This document shows positions 33,282 to 42,258 of a DNA stretch of 61,922 bases, piece after piece (position 1 is the stretch's first letter; each line of letters opens with the position of its first letter). The position numbers and the translations under genes are program-made. Under the pieces are notes generated by a model. That model did not search any database and was not told the DNA's origin. It saw only the letters and a program-made list of their open reading frames with translations. Location of the stretch: NCBI GenBank assembly GCA_017519965.1, contig JAFWRK010000006.1, positions 1 to 61,922 of the forward strand, given 5' to 3'. The stretch comes from Bacilli bacterium (GTDB lineage: Bacteria; Bacillota_I; Bacilli_A; RF39; UBA660).

Positions 33282-33779
33282 TTATTGATCCTCCCATAAT
33301 ATAACTTTTTTACTTCTTAATGATTTTTTTACATCTATTACTCTTTGATTAGCTGAACCCTTCCATTTTAATGTTGGATTTCTTAATTCATCTACAAATT
33401 GTCCATCTACTAGTACATCTAAATAGTTAGCTACTTCTTTATCTTTTACATATTGATCAAATAAGAATCCTGACCAGGCCCAAATTGTTTTTTCTGGATA
33501 TCTTTCTTTGAATGCTTTTGCTAGTTTAGTTGTTCCTTCTATATTTTTAGGATGCATTGGTTCTCCACCTAATATTGATAATCCTGCTATATGGTCTTCT
33601 TTGCAAAGGTCTAATACTTTTTCTATTACTTCGTCAGTAAATTCTTCTCCTTTATCAAAGTTCCATGTTTCTGGATTAAAACAATTTTTGCAGTGGAATT
33701 CACATCCTTGAAAGAAAATGGATACTCTAACACCAGGTCCATTAGATATATCCATTTTTCTTATTTTATTATATCTCAA
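33282..33779 (-). CDS. nrdG: Anaerobic ribonucleotide reductase activating protein (radical SAM)
   Basis: This 165-residue protein carries the radical SAM cluster motif GCEFHCKNC (C26, C30, C33) within GPGVRVSIFFQGCEFHC, and GLSILGGEPM, the glycine-rich SAM site. NrdG makes the glycyl radical on NrdD. It starts one base after the nrdD stop. Length and motifs are typical. Confidence 0.97.
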   Translation of the reverse strand: MRYNKIRKMDISNGPGVRVSIFFQGCEFHCKNCFNPETWNFDKGEEFTDEVIEKVLDLCKEDHIAGLSILGGEPMHPKNIEGTTKLAKAFKERYPEKTIWAWSGFLFDQYVKDKEVANYLDVLVDGQFVDELRNPTLKWKGSANQRVIDVKKSLRSKKVILWEDQ

Positions 33780-33780
33780 C

Positions 33781-35970
33781 TTATGCGTCTTTGTTATCTA
33801 AGTGGATAACTCTTTCTTTAATTTCTTGTGTTCTACCTCTATTCCAGAAATTAGTACCGATATAACCACAAGTTCTTCTAGCTACATTCATTTTATCATG
33901 ATCTCTATTGCCACAGTTTGGACAATACCATTCTAAATTATCATCTATTAATATTTCTCCAGTGTATCCACATTCTTTACAATAATCTGATTTAGTATTT
34001 AATTCAGCATACATTATATTATCATAGATAAATTTAATTACTTCCATTACTGAATCTAAGTTATTATTTAAATCAGCTGTTTCAATATATGAGATTGCTC
34101 CTCCTGGAGATAATCTTTGGAATTCACTTTCTAATTTTAATTTAGTAAATGCATCTATTTCTTCAAATACTGGTACGTGATAAGAGTTTGTAATATAGTC
34201 TCTATCTGTTATACCTTTAATAACTCCGAATCTATCTTTTAAGCATTTAGCAAATTTATATGTTGTTGATTCAATTGGTGTTCCATATACAGAGTAATCA
34301 ATATCTTCTTCTTCTTTCCATTTTTTGCATGCATCATTTAAGTGTTGCATTACTTGAAGACCAAATTCTTTTCCTTTTCCATTATCTGTATGAGAATGTC
34401 CAGTCATATATTTAACACATTCATATAATCCTGCATATCCTAAAGATATTGTAGAATATCCATGGTGTAATAATTCATGAATTGATTCACCTTTATCTAG
34501 TCTTGCTAATGCTCCATGTTGCCATAATATTGGTGCAACATCGCTAGTTACTTTACTTAATCTCTTATGTCTTATTTGTAAAGCTCTATGACATAATTCA
34601 AGTCTTTCATCAAAGATTTTCCAGAAATCATCCATATCTTTTGATGATGATAATGCTACATCAACTAAGTTGATTGTAACAACTCCTTGATTAAATCTAC
34701 CGTAATATTTTCCTACGCCTTCTTTATAGTTTTTAGCTTTAGCTATATTACCTAAAGAAATTGATCTATCTGGTGTTAAGAATGAACGGCATCCCATACA
34801 TGGATAACATTCTCCTACACCATATTCATTTTTCTTTAACTCTAACATTACTTTTTCAGAAATATAATCTGGTACCATACGTTTAGCTGTACATTCAGCA
34901 GCTAATTTAGTTAAGTAATAATATTTTCCTTTAGGATTAATATTATCTTCCTCTAGTACATATAACAATTTTGGGAATGCAGGAGTAATATAAACTCCAT
35001 TTTCATTCTTCATTCCTTCAATTCTTTGTTTTAATACTTCTTCAATTATCATTGCTAATTCTTCTTTGTATTCATCTGTTTCATTTAAATACATAGCAAC
35101 GCTTAGGAATGGAGCTTGTCCATTTGTTGTTGTCATTGAGTTTATTTGATATTGGAATGTTTGTACTCCATCAGTTATTTCTTTCTTTAAATCTTCTGCA
35201 ACAAATTTTTCTATTTGTTCTTTAGTTAATTTACGTTTTTTATATCTTTTTTCATAGAATTCTTTACTGCTTCTTACGAATGGTGCTAAGTGTGTCAATG
35301 TAATTGTTGCTCCACCATATTGGCTTGATGAAACAGCTGTAATTAATTGAGTTGCAATTGTCATAGCTGTTAAGAATCTGTGTGGTTTTTCAATCATTAC
35401 ACCATTTATATTTGTTCCATTTTGTAACATATCATCTAAGTTAATTAAATCACAGTTATGTAAGGCATTTTGTGCAAAATAGTCTGCATCATGGAAATGT
35501 ATAATACCATCATCATGAGCATTTACTATATCCTCTGGTAATAAGAATCTTCTAGTAATATCTGTACTAGTAATACCTGCTAAGTAATCTCTTTGTGTAG
35601 TAACTACTCTAGCATTCTTATTAGAATTTTCTGTATTCCAATATTCATTCTCTCCATCTATTAATTCTTTAATAGATTGGTCTGTTGTATTACTACGTCT
35701 AACTAACTCTCTTGTATATCTATATGTAATATAATGCTTTGCTAGGTTATATTTACCTATAGCCATAAGTTTCATTTCAATAATATCTTGAATGTCTTCT
35801 ACAAGGATTCTTTTTTTACCTAGTCTTTCAATATATTTAATAATATTCTTTATTTGTATTGAGGAAGCGCGATCTTCTTCTTCAACCTCAACATTAGCCT
35901 TTTCAATTGCAGCTTCTATTTTATCTGGACTGTATTCAACTATATGTCCGTCTCTTTTTATTACTTTCAT
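33781..35970 (-). CDS. nrdD: Anaerobic (class III) ribonucleoside-triphosphate reductase
   Basis: This 729-residue protein begins with an ATP-cone (VIKRDGHIVEYSPDKIEAAI), continues with the barrel (HFHDADYFAQNALHNCDLIN, SSQYGGATITLTHLAPFV), and ends with a zinc-binding region (CKECGYTGE and WYCPNCGN) and the glycyl radical loop RRTCGYIGTNFWNRGR (radical Gly about 702). It reduces NTPs to dNTPs in the absence of oxygen. The intergenic region upstream contains a palindrome centred 41.5 bp before the predicted transcription start, suggesting activation by the divergent Crp/Fnr-family protein. Confidence 0.98.
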   Translation of the reverse strand: MKVIKRDGHIVEYSPDKIEAAIEKANVEVEEEDRASSIQIKNIIKYIERLGKKRILVEDIQDIIEMKLMAIGKYNLAKHYITYRYTRELVRRSNTTDQSIKELIDGENEYWNTENSNKNARVVTTQRDYLAGITSTDITRRFLLPEDIVNAHDDGIIHFHDADYFAQNALHNCDLINLDDMLQNGTNINGVMIEKPHRFLTAMTIATQLITAVSSSQYGGATITLTHLAPFVRSSKEFYEKRYKKRKLTKEQIEKFVAEDLKKEITDGVQTFQYQINSMTTTNGQAPFLSVAMYLNETDEYKEELAMIIEEVLKQRIEGMKNENGVYITPAFPKLLYVLEEDNINPKGKYYYLTKLAAECTAKRMVPDYISEKVMLELKKNEYGVGECYPCMGCRSFLTPDRSISLGNIAKAKNYKEGVGKYYGRFNQGVVTINLVDVALSSSKDMDDFWKIFDERLELCHRALQIRHKRLSKVTSDVAPILWQHGALARLDKGESIHELLHHGYSTISLGYAGLYECVKYMTGHSHTDNGKGKEFGLQVMQHLNDACKKWKEEEDIDYSVYGTPIESTTYKFAKCLKDRFGVIKGITDRDYITNSYHVPVFEEIDAFTKLKLESEFQRLSPGGAISYIETADLNNNLDSVMEVIKFIYDNIMYAELNTKSDYCKECGYTGEILIDDNLEWYCPNCGNRDHDKMNVARRTCGYIGTNFWNRGRTQEIKERVIHLDNKDA

Positions 35971-36002
35971 AAACTACACCTCTTTTTTCTAAATACAAAT
36001 CA

Positions 36003-36008
36003 ATTATA
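36003..36008 (-). promoter_or_regulatory. -10 element of nrdD
   Basis: A perfect TATAAT on the minus strand; the matching -35 (CATTAT, 17-bp spacer) is poor, as expected of an activator-dependent promoter. Predicted start of transcription near 35996. Confidence 0.55.
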
Positions 36009-36027
36009 TAAATTTTTTTTAAAAAAT

Positions 36028-36047
36028 AATGTTGCATTTGCAACATT
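36028..36047. promoter_or_regulatory. 20-bp palindrome, candidate Crp/Fnr-family operator between nrdD and its divergent regulator
   Basis: AATGTTGCA-TT-TGCAACATT is a perfect 9+2+9 inverted repeat. Its centre is 41.5 bp upstream of the predicted nrdD start, the class II activator position, and it overlaps the -35 of the regulator gene (36038-36043), a position suited to autorepression. Confidence 0.7.
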
Positions 36048-36066
36048 TTACATATTTTGTTAAACT
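36038..36066 (+). promoter_or_regulatory. Candidate promoter of the Crp/Fnr-family gene
   Basis: TTGCAA (36038-36043), 17-bp spacer, TAAACT (36061-36066), followed by AGAGGTGAT and ATG 36088. The -35 lies within the palindrome. Confidence 0.55.
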
Positions 36067-36087
36067 ATTTTTAGAGGTGATATTTTT

Positions 36088-36717
36088 ATGGAAAATTTAT
36101 TCGAAAATATTTCATCAAAAAATCGTGAGAAACTATTGAAAATGCTTAAGTCTCAGGCTATACCCTATCGTAAGGGTGTAAATATCTTGTCAAATGTAAA
36201 CCGAGATAATTTCATAGGAATAGTTGACGAAGGAAGTTTACAAATCGTTTTTAATGACTACAACGGAAATAGTATTATTATTGAGGATATTGAGAAAAAT
36301 CAAATATTTGGTAACTTAATATCTTCTATTAATAGTGATGAATGTGAAGTTATTACTAAAGAAAAAACTAAAATTATTTATATTGATTATGATAATATCA
36401 CATCTCCTGATGTAATTAAAACAGACTTTTATATATCATTTGTAAAAAATCTTATTAAACTTATGGCAACACAATTAAATAACAAAAATGAGAGAATTGA
36501 AATTCTTACTAAAAGATCTATTCGTGATAAATTACTAGAATATTTTAGAATACTTTCTAAGAAGAAAGGATCTAAGATATTTACTATTCCTTTTTCTTTT
36601 ATTGAACTTGCTAACTACTTAAGTGTAGATAGAAGTGCTATGACAAGGGAATTAAAATATCTTAAAACTGAAGGTTTTATTAAAGTTGATGGTAAAAGAG
36701 TTAGATTATTATATTAA
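36088..36717 (+). CDS. Crp/Fnr-family transcriptional regulator
   Basis: This 209-residue protein has an N-terminal cyclic-nucleotide-binding-like beta barrel (about 15-115; EGSLQIVFNDYNGNSIIIEDI), a dimerisation helix (FVKNLIKLMATQLNNKNERIE) and a C-terminal winged helix (IPFSFIELANYLSVDRSAMTRELKYLKTEGFI). It has only one Cys, so it cannot bind an FNR-type iron-sulfur cluster, and the phosphate-binding cassette of true Crp is not obvious; the signal is unknown. It is divergent from nrdD, with a perfect palindrome between, so nrdDG-dut are its likely targets. Confidence 0.92.
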   Translation: MENLFENISSKNREKLLKMLKSQAIPYRKGVNILSNVNRDNFIGIVDEGSLQIVFNDYNGNSIIIEDIEKNQIFGNLISSINSDECEVITKEKTKIIYIDYDNITSPDVIKTDFYISFVKNLIKLMATQLNNKNERIEILTKRSIRDKLLEYFRILSKKKGSKIFTIPFSFIELANYLSVDRSAMTRELKYLKTEGFIKVDGKRVRLLY

Positions 36718-36745
36718 AAAAGGAATCTATTTTGATTCCTTTTTA
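36716..36745. terminator. Bidirectional terminator between the regulator and the 774-residue membrane protein
   Basis: AAAAAGGAATC (36717-36727) pairs with GATTCCTTTTT (36734-36744) around a 6-base loop. It serves both convergent genes. Confidence 0.85.
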
Positions 36746-39051
36746 TTATTTTCTTTTTTCTTTTCATTTTTTAATTCTATATATGTTACAAATCCTATTA
36801 TAGCTAAACCACCAACTAATAGATATAACCAGAATGGTAATAGTCCCCATAATTCTCTTAATTGATAAATTATATTTACTGCTGTTATTCCTATACCCAC
36901 TTTAAATAAAGCATCAAATTCTTTTTTAAAGTATCCAATAAATGTAATTATTAACCCAACTATTCCTACATATACTCCTACTATTAAATCTTGTGTAAAG
37001 AATACTTGTAGTATTATAAATATTGAACCAATAACACCAGTAACTTCTTTACTAGATTCATCTTTGCAAGCATACTTAATTAATATGTATAATGTATAGA
37101 ATTCTAATAGATTTATTAATACTAATTTTAAATATCTAAAATCTAATAAACTATCATCAAAAGTTATAATACTATCTAATAATGGTAGTACTGTTAAAAA
37201 GTTATTTATGCATGTTAAATCTTTATCTTTATAATTTACTACTAATAGAATCATATATACTATTAATATGCTTAATAGATTTAATATTCTTGTATTAAAT
37301 AAACTATAACCAGCTATTATCAAATATATATCTAATAATAATGCTATATAGGTAATATTCTTTTCTATATTATTATCTTTATCATTCATATAACTCATAA
37401 TAAAGAAATATGTTATAGGTATTATTGTAAATGCTTGTATTAAAATACTTCCATCTAAAGTGTTTAATGTACTTGCTGTAATAAGAGAAGCTATAGTAGA
37501 TACCTTATAAATACTATTATATTTTTTAGGTAATATTATAGATAATATTGTATAAACATATCCTAATATTAAGAAACATAATGATCCTTTTAATTGTATA
37601 TTATTATCATTAAATAGATAGATTATACTTATATTTAATAACATTAGTGATATAGGCTGTAAGTACATCTCTAAGCTATCTTTCTTATCAACCATTACTA
37701 TAAAATGATATATTACATAAATTATACTTATTAATAATACTGGTAATGCTCCGTCAAATGCTGTTATTATCATTAAAAACATTGTTACTGCAGATAATGT
37801 AATTTGACTAAGTATTTTTGATTCTTTAAATCTATAAATAATATTAAATCTAGTTAATAATACTAATATAGTTATTATGCCCATAATTAGTACATATGCT
37901 GTACTTGAATCACTTGCCATACCCATAAAGAATAGATGTATTATTGTTACTATAAAATACATTATATTGTTATCTACTTTGTCATCTTTAATAGATAAAT
38001 ATGTTAAGTTTATAATATTTAAAATACTAGTTATTATTAATACTGATAAATATTCACAATGAAGATTATAGAAAACTCCATATAATAGAAGTAGACTTAG
38101 TATACTTGAATATTTAAATAGACTATTTTCTTTTTCTACAAATAAATTAATTAATAATACTATTAAACTTATTATTAAGATTGAGAATATATCTGGTAAT
38201 AATCCAGTAATTAAGAATTTAATTCCTAAAGTTATACCTATGTATGTTACATATAACATCTTGTTATTATTAAATCTATAATATGTAAATGCTGATAATA
38301 AAGAGAAATAAAGATAAGTAATAGAATACATTATATCTTTTAGTTCTCCTTTATATGATAGTGCTTCTCCTAACATTCCAAAGTATCCTATACCTAATAC
38401 TATAGAAAAGAAGAATGACATACTTAAGAACCAATACATTACTGTTGTATTTTTAATTTTTAATTTTTTTTCTGAGAATAGTGATAAACCTAAGAACATA
38501 AATCCTAGTAATGTTAAAACTATTAGTTTTATAAGATCAGTAATTATAGACCATGAAGTAGTTGCAAATAATATTCCTGATACAAATACCATCCCTACTC
38601 CTAATTTAAGTAAAATATCTATTTTTCTAGCTTGAGGATCTACATTTTCCTTATGCTTTTTAGGTTTAGGTGGTTGTTGATAATAAGGTTGGTTATTATA
38701 CATTTGATTATTATAATTATATTGATTATTGTAATTATTATATGGTCCATTATATTGATTAGGTCCATTAGTATTTATAGGATATTTTCTATTAAACTCA
38801 TTTTCAATCATACTAACTGCTACTATAGATAAAATACCAGCTAATTGATTAAAAATAAGATGAATAATTCCATATATTAAATAACCATTTCTACTTTGAT
38901 ATAAATCTTCAACACTTTTTGAACTAGCAACAAAAAATACCATAGCTAATCCAAAGAATATTAAAGCTATTATTGGTACTGGTAAAAATACTAAAGAGTA
39001 TATGACATCTAATACTCCTGATATTATAAACATTGTTTTATATTTATTCAT
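36727..39051 (-). CDS. Large polytopic membrane protein (DUF2157/DUF2339-like)
   Basis: This 774-residue protein has two to three helices at the N-terminus, an Asn/Tyr/Gln/Pro-rich low-complexity cytoplasmic segment (about 92-135, QYNYNNQMYNNQPYYQQPP), then about 18 more membrane helices, ending in KKENNKKESK. The region LLKLGVGMVFVSGILFATTSW resembles the first helix of the DUF2157 group of many-helix membrane proteins with unknown role. No transport or enzyme motif is visible. It lies alone between the regulator gene and ispH. Confidence 0.7.
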   Translation of the reverse strand: MNKYKTMFIISGVLDVIYSLVFLPVPIIALIFFGLAMVFFVASSKSVEDLYQSRNGYLIYGIIHLIFNQLAGILSIVAVSMIENEFNRKYPINTNGPNQYNGPYNNYNNQYNYNNQMYNNQPYYQQPPKPKKHKENVDPQARKIDILLKLGVGMVFVSGILFATTSWSIITDLIKLIVLTLLGFMFLGLSLFSEKKLKIKNTTVMYWFLSMSFFFSIVLGIGYFGMLGEALSYKGELKDIMYSITYLYFSLLSAFTYYRFNNNKMLYVTYIGITLGIKFLITGLLPDIFSILIISLIVLLINLFVEKENSLFKYSSILSLLLLYGVFYNLHCEYLSVLIITSILNIINLTYLSIKDDKVDNNIMYFIVTIIHLFFMGMASDSSTAYVLIMGIITILVLLTRFNIIYRFKESKILSQITLSAVTMFLMIITAFDGALPVLLISIIYVIYHFIVMVDKKDSLEMYLQPISLMLLNISIIYLFNDNNIQLKGSLCFLILGYVYTILSIILPKKYNSIYKVSTIASLITASTLNTLDGSILIQAFTIIPITYFFIMSYMNDKDNNIEKNITYIALLLDIYLIIAGYSLFNTRILNLLSILIVYMILLVVNYKDKDLTCINNFLTVLPLLDSIITFDDSLLDFRYLKLVLINLLEFYTLYILIKYACKDESSKEVTGVIGSIFIILQVFFTQDLIVGVYVGIVGLIITFIGYFKKEFDALFKVGIGITAVNIIYQLRELWGLLPFWLYLLVGGLAIIGFVTYIELKNEKKKENNKKESK

Positions 39052-39085
39052 CTACTACACCTCTTATTCTATATTAATTATATCA

Positions 39086-39943
39086 TTATTTAGATTTTTG
39101 TAAATTAATAATAACTTCATCTATACTAGATTTTGGTGTTGATGCTCCTGCCATAATACCAATATTCTTATATTTATTAATTTCATTTAGATTTAAGTCT
39201 TTTACTGTTTCAATTAAGTATGTATTCTTACAGTTTTCTAAACTTATTTCATATAACTTTTTAGTATTAGATGAATTCTTTCCACCTATTATTATCATGC
39301 AATCTTTTTCTTTAGACATTTTCTTACATTCTTCTTGTCTTAGATGAGTTGCACTACATATTGTGTTTTCTATTACTATATTTTTGCTCTTTAATTTATC
39401 TTTGATAATACTTGTTATTTCATTAAATAGTGATTCTTTAAATGTAGTTTGAGCAAATATAACTATATCTTTATAATTATTCTTATTTATAATATCTAGT
39501 GCATTATCTATATCTGTTATATCTTCTATGATAGTTGATTTTTCACCACAGAAACTAATAGTACCTATTACTTCTGGATGTTTTTTACTACCTATTAAAA
39601 TTATAAAAAAGTCTTTATTCTTATATTCATTTACACTATCATGTATTTTTAATACTTTAGGACATGTTAAATCTATTAGGTTTATATTTCTTTTTTTAGC
39701 TGATCCATATATATCTTTAGATACTCCATGAGCTCTAATAATTACATTTGAACCATCTTTTACTTCATCTAATGATTCTATTATAGTTAGACCCTTATCT
39801 TCTAATTCTTTAATTACTTCTTTATTATGAACTAATTCTCCTAAACAATAGATGTTTTTATGCTCTTTAATAACTTTTTTAGTCTTTTCTACTGAGTTAG
39901 TAACTCCTCCACAAAAACCAGCTAATTTGCCTACTTCTATCAT
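39086..39943 (-). CDS. ispH: 4-hydroxy-3-methylbut-2-enyl diphosphate reductase
   Basis: This 285-residue protein has the three cluster-binding cysteines of IspH (LAGFCGGV C11, DLTCPKV C94, NTICSATHLRQEE C196), plus AHGV, SKKHPEVIG, AQTTF and GGKNSSNTKKLYEI. It makes IPP and DMAPP in the last step of the MEP pathway, so isoprenoids are made by that route here. The ATG immediately follows the stop of the upstream uracil-DNA-glycosylase-like gene (TAAATG). Confidence 0.96.
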   Translation of the reverse strand: MIEVGKLAGFCGGVTNSVEKTKKVIKEHKNIYCLGELVHNKEVIKELEDKGLTIIESLDEVKDGSNVIIRAHGVSKDIYGSAKKRNINLIDLTCPKVLKIHDSVNEYKNKDFFIILIGSKKHPEVIGTISFCGEKSTIIEDITDIDNALDIINKNNYKDIVIFAQTTFKESLFNEITSIIKDKLKSKNIVIENTICSATHLRQEECKKMSKEKDCMIIIGGKNSSNTKKLYEISLENCKNTYLIETVKDLNLNEINKYKNIGIMAGASTPKSSIDEVIINLQKSK

Positions 39944-40597
39944 TTAATTCACCTCTTTATTTATTATCCATTTAATATCTTCAATTGATTTATCTATATT
40001 AAATATACCATTACCTACAGGGTAATATACTGAATAACATTTATAAGTATTTTTACCTATCTTTTTATTAAATAATTTCTTTCTACAAGTAGATACTGAT
40101 ATCTTTTCATTTAAGAAAATTGAACTTACTTGATTACCAAATAATACTATAACTTTAGGTTTAATAATATCTATTTCTTTTTCTAATAGTTTTAAATATT
40201 CTTTAAATACACTATCGTTTAAAGGTCTAGCATCTACTTGAGTACATTTAGCTAGATTAGTTATAAAGAATTTATTATTTGAAACTTCATTATAAACTTC
40301 ATTACAAAAGTCTTTATCCCATTCACTACTCTTTTTAGATTTTATTAAATTATATAGTTCTTCATTAAATAGATTGGTTTGATAAAACAAATTCCATATA
40401 TTTTTAGTACCTAACCATGGAGAATGAGGTCCATCCCAATCTTGAGATGATGCTATATTTCTACCAGTAGGATTCATAAATACAAAGCAAATATCCGGGT
40501 TGTTAGTACGTCCTCCATTATATATAGAATGAAGTGACTTATCTCCATATTTTTTCTGTAGTTTATCATATTTAACATTTAAATCTTCAAGTACCAT
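39944..40597 (-). CDS. Uracil-DNA glycosylase-superfamily protein
   Basis: Start set at ATG 40597 (217 residues), with GAGGTGTATT before it; a start four codons upstream lacks a site. Motifs of the UDG fold are visible: motif 1-like ICFVFMNPTGRNIASS, the aromatic/strand segment FFITNLAKCTQ, the strand KPKVIVLFGNQ and the motif 2-like YYPVGNGIFNID, where the usual HPS is replaced by YPVGNG. This places it among UDG-like families without the cysteine cluster of family 4 being clear. It is coupled to ispH. Substrate (uracil or other lesion) is unknown. Confidence 0.78.
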   Translation of the reverse strand: MVLEDLNVKYDKLQKKYGDKSLHSIYNGGRTNNPDICFVFMNPTGRNIASSQDWDGPHSPWLGTKNIWNLFYQTNLFNEELYNLIKSKKSSEWDKDFCNEVYNEVSNNKFFITNLAKCTQVDARPLNDSVFKEYLKLLEKEIDIIKPKVIVLFGNQVSSIFLNEKISVSTCRKKLFNKKIGKNTYKCYSVYYPVGNGIFNIDKSIEDIKWIINKEVN

Positions 40598-40623
40598 AAT
40601 ACACCTCAATACTATAATACCAT

Positions 40624-40650
40624 AAAAAAACAGATAGTTTCCTATCTGTT
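40624..40650 (-). terminator. Terminator of surface locus A
   Basis: AACAGATAG and CTATCTGTT arms around a 4-base loop, with T7 on the minus-strand exit. It closes the sipW1 operon. Confidence 0.85.
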
Positions 40651-40657
40651 GTGATTA

Positions 40658-42241
40658 CTAACTACCAAAATTTGATTTGACTGTTTTTTCTATATATTTA
40701 TTTACTGAATTTATTCTTTGTTTTACTATTTCGCATGCTGCATCATTTTTTAGAATATATGAAGCCGAATTCATATTATTGATTGTTGGAGAAGATGAAT
40801 TAAAGTGTGAATTGCTTGAATATACTAATTCACCATATAATTCATCAATATCATATGTATTTGAATTCAAAGTACTGTTACAAATATTTATCTCTGTGTT
40901 ATCTAAATTATTGATACTCATTTTTGCACTTATAGAATTTGAATATGTGGAATTAATAGTTGAATTGTTCATATTAATTGCTGGATCAAATGGAGCTCCA
41001 TAAGCAAATGGTTCTATACTTACTCCTACATAATTAGAATTAATTGTTGAATTATTTAAACTAACCCCAGTACTTGTCTCTATAGCGCTAGTATTATCAG
41101 TATTATTAATATTTATAGTTGCATTGTTTATAGACATAATTCTAGAAACTATAACTTTGCAGGGATTAGAAGTTAATAGATTATAAGTTCCTCCATTTAA
41201 AACTAATGCGTGTGAATCAATAGCTTTATTATAGAGATTAATAATACTATTCCCTTTATTATTTATAAACTCCATATTATCAATTTGAATGGAATAACTA
41301 TTTGAAGATCCATAATATGTAAAGTTTTTACCATTTAAAAATATAAACAAACTAAATCCAGATTCTGAATGTGGATATACTATTATGTTAGTGCCATCAA
41401 ATTCATAATCTTTTAATTGATAAATGAATATTGTGTTTTTGTCTGTTTCTTCAATGTTATTTATAAAATCAATGTCTTTCTTTGCTTTACAGAATGATTC
41501 ATTAAATAAATCATTTTGTTCATATCTTATTCTAATTTTTCCATTTTCTTCATATGCTGATGCACCTTCGCACCACATAAAATTATATGAAGAATCACTA
41601 TCAATTTCAATATAATCTCCCGATTTAGAAAGATATCTTGTTTCAATTACCTGATTTTGATTATCATAAATTGTTATTTTTTCTTTTTCGTTACTTTTAA
41701 ACTCATATTTTATATTGATTCCATATGAAATAGTTTTAGAATTTATATTATCATTATACTCATATGGTAATTTGTTTAAGTAATTTATGAACAATTTCAT
41801 ATGAACTGTCTCGTTTGGATTTAATACATCACCCAGTTTAACTTCTGTACCATCACTATATGTATATTTATATTCTAGATAATTATCCAAATTAGAATAA
41901 CCTGTCATTTCATAAGATATTTCATTTAAATATGCTTTTAAAGATCCATTATTTGTTACATCAAAGTCTATAATATAACTCTGTGTAGCATTTGTTAAAG
42001 ACAAATCAAAAGTCATTTGTGAGCCATTAGAATTGTTTGTTTGACTTCCATATGTTGAAGATGGATTTACTTGCATATTACTTATTACAATATTCCATCT
42101 ATTCGATGCAGCTAAAGCAGCGGCTTCTATTCCTAGGTCTGAGTTAATATATGAATAACCAACTGCTAAAAAACATAGTAGCGTAAATGCTGCTAATATA
42201 TAAAATTTAGGATACTTTCTTTTTATGTATTTAGTTTTCAT
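40658..42241 (-). CDS. SipW-type secreted protein with C-terminal beta-helix-like repeats
   Basis: The 527-residue protein has a SipW-like signal helix (FYILAAFTLLCFLAVGYSYINSDL, read as two parts FYILAAFTLLCFLAVG and YSYINSDL), then a TasA-like module to about residue 185 (LTNATQSYIIDFDVTNNGSL, YTYSDGTEVKLGDVLNPNET, SYGINIKYEF). The remainder has many short Asn/Thr/Ser-rich strands: NGGTYNLL, NNATININN, LNNSTINSNYVGVSIEP, MNNSTINSTYSNSISAK, ICNSTLNSN. That rhythm fits a right-handed parallel beta-helix, a common adhesin or polysaccharide-active fold. Last gene of locus A. Confidence 0.75.
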   Translation of the reverse strand: MKTKYIKRKYPKFYILAAFTLLCFLAVGYSYINSDLGIEAAALAASNRWNIVISNMQVNPSSTYGSQTNNSNGSQMTFDLSLTNATQSYIIDFDVTNNGSLKAYLNEISYEMTGYSNLDNYLEYKYTYSDGTEVKLGDVLNPNETVHMKLFINYLNKLPYEYNDNINSKTISYGINIKYEFKSNEKEKITIYDNQNQVIETRYLSKSGDYIEIDSDSSYNFMWCEGASAYEENGKIRIRYEQNDLFNESFCKAKKDIDFINNIEETDKNTIFIYQLKDYEFDGTNIIVYPHSESGFSLFIFLNGKNFTYYGSSNSYSIQIDNMEFINNKGNSIINLYNKAIDSHALVLNGGTYNLLTSNPCKVIVSRIMSINNATININNTDNTSAIETSTGVSLNNSTINSNYVGVSIEPFAYGAPFDPAINMNNSTINSTYSNSISAKMSINNLDNTEINICNSTLNSNTYDIDELYGELVYSSNSHFNSSSPTINNMNSASYILKNDAACEIVKQRINSVNKYIEKTVKSNFGS

Positions 42242-42258
42242 ATATTATTATCTCCTTT

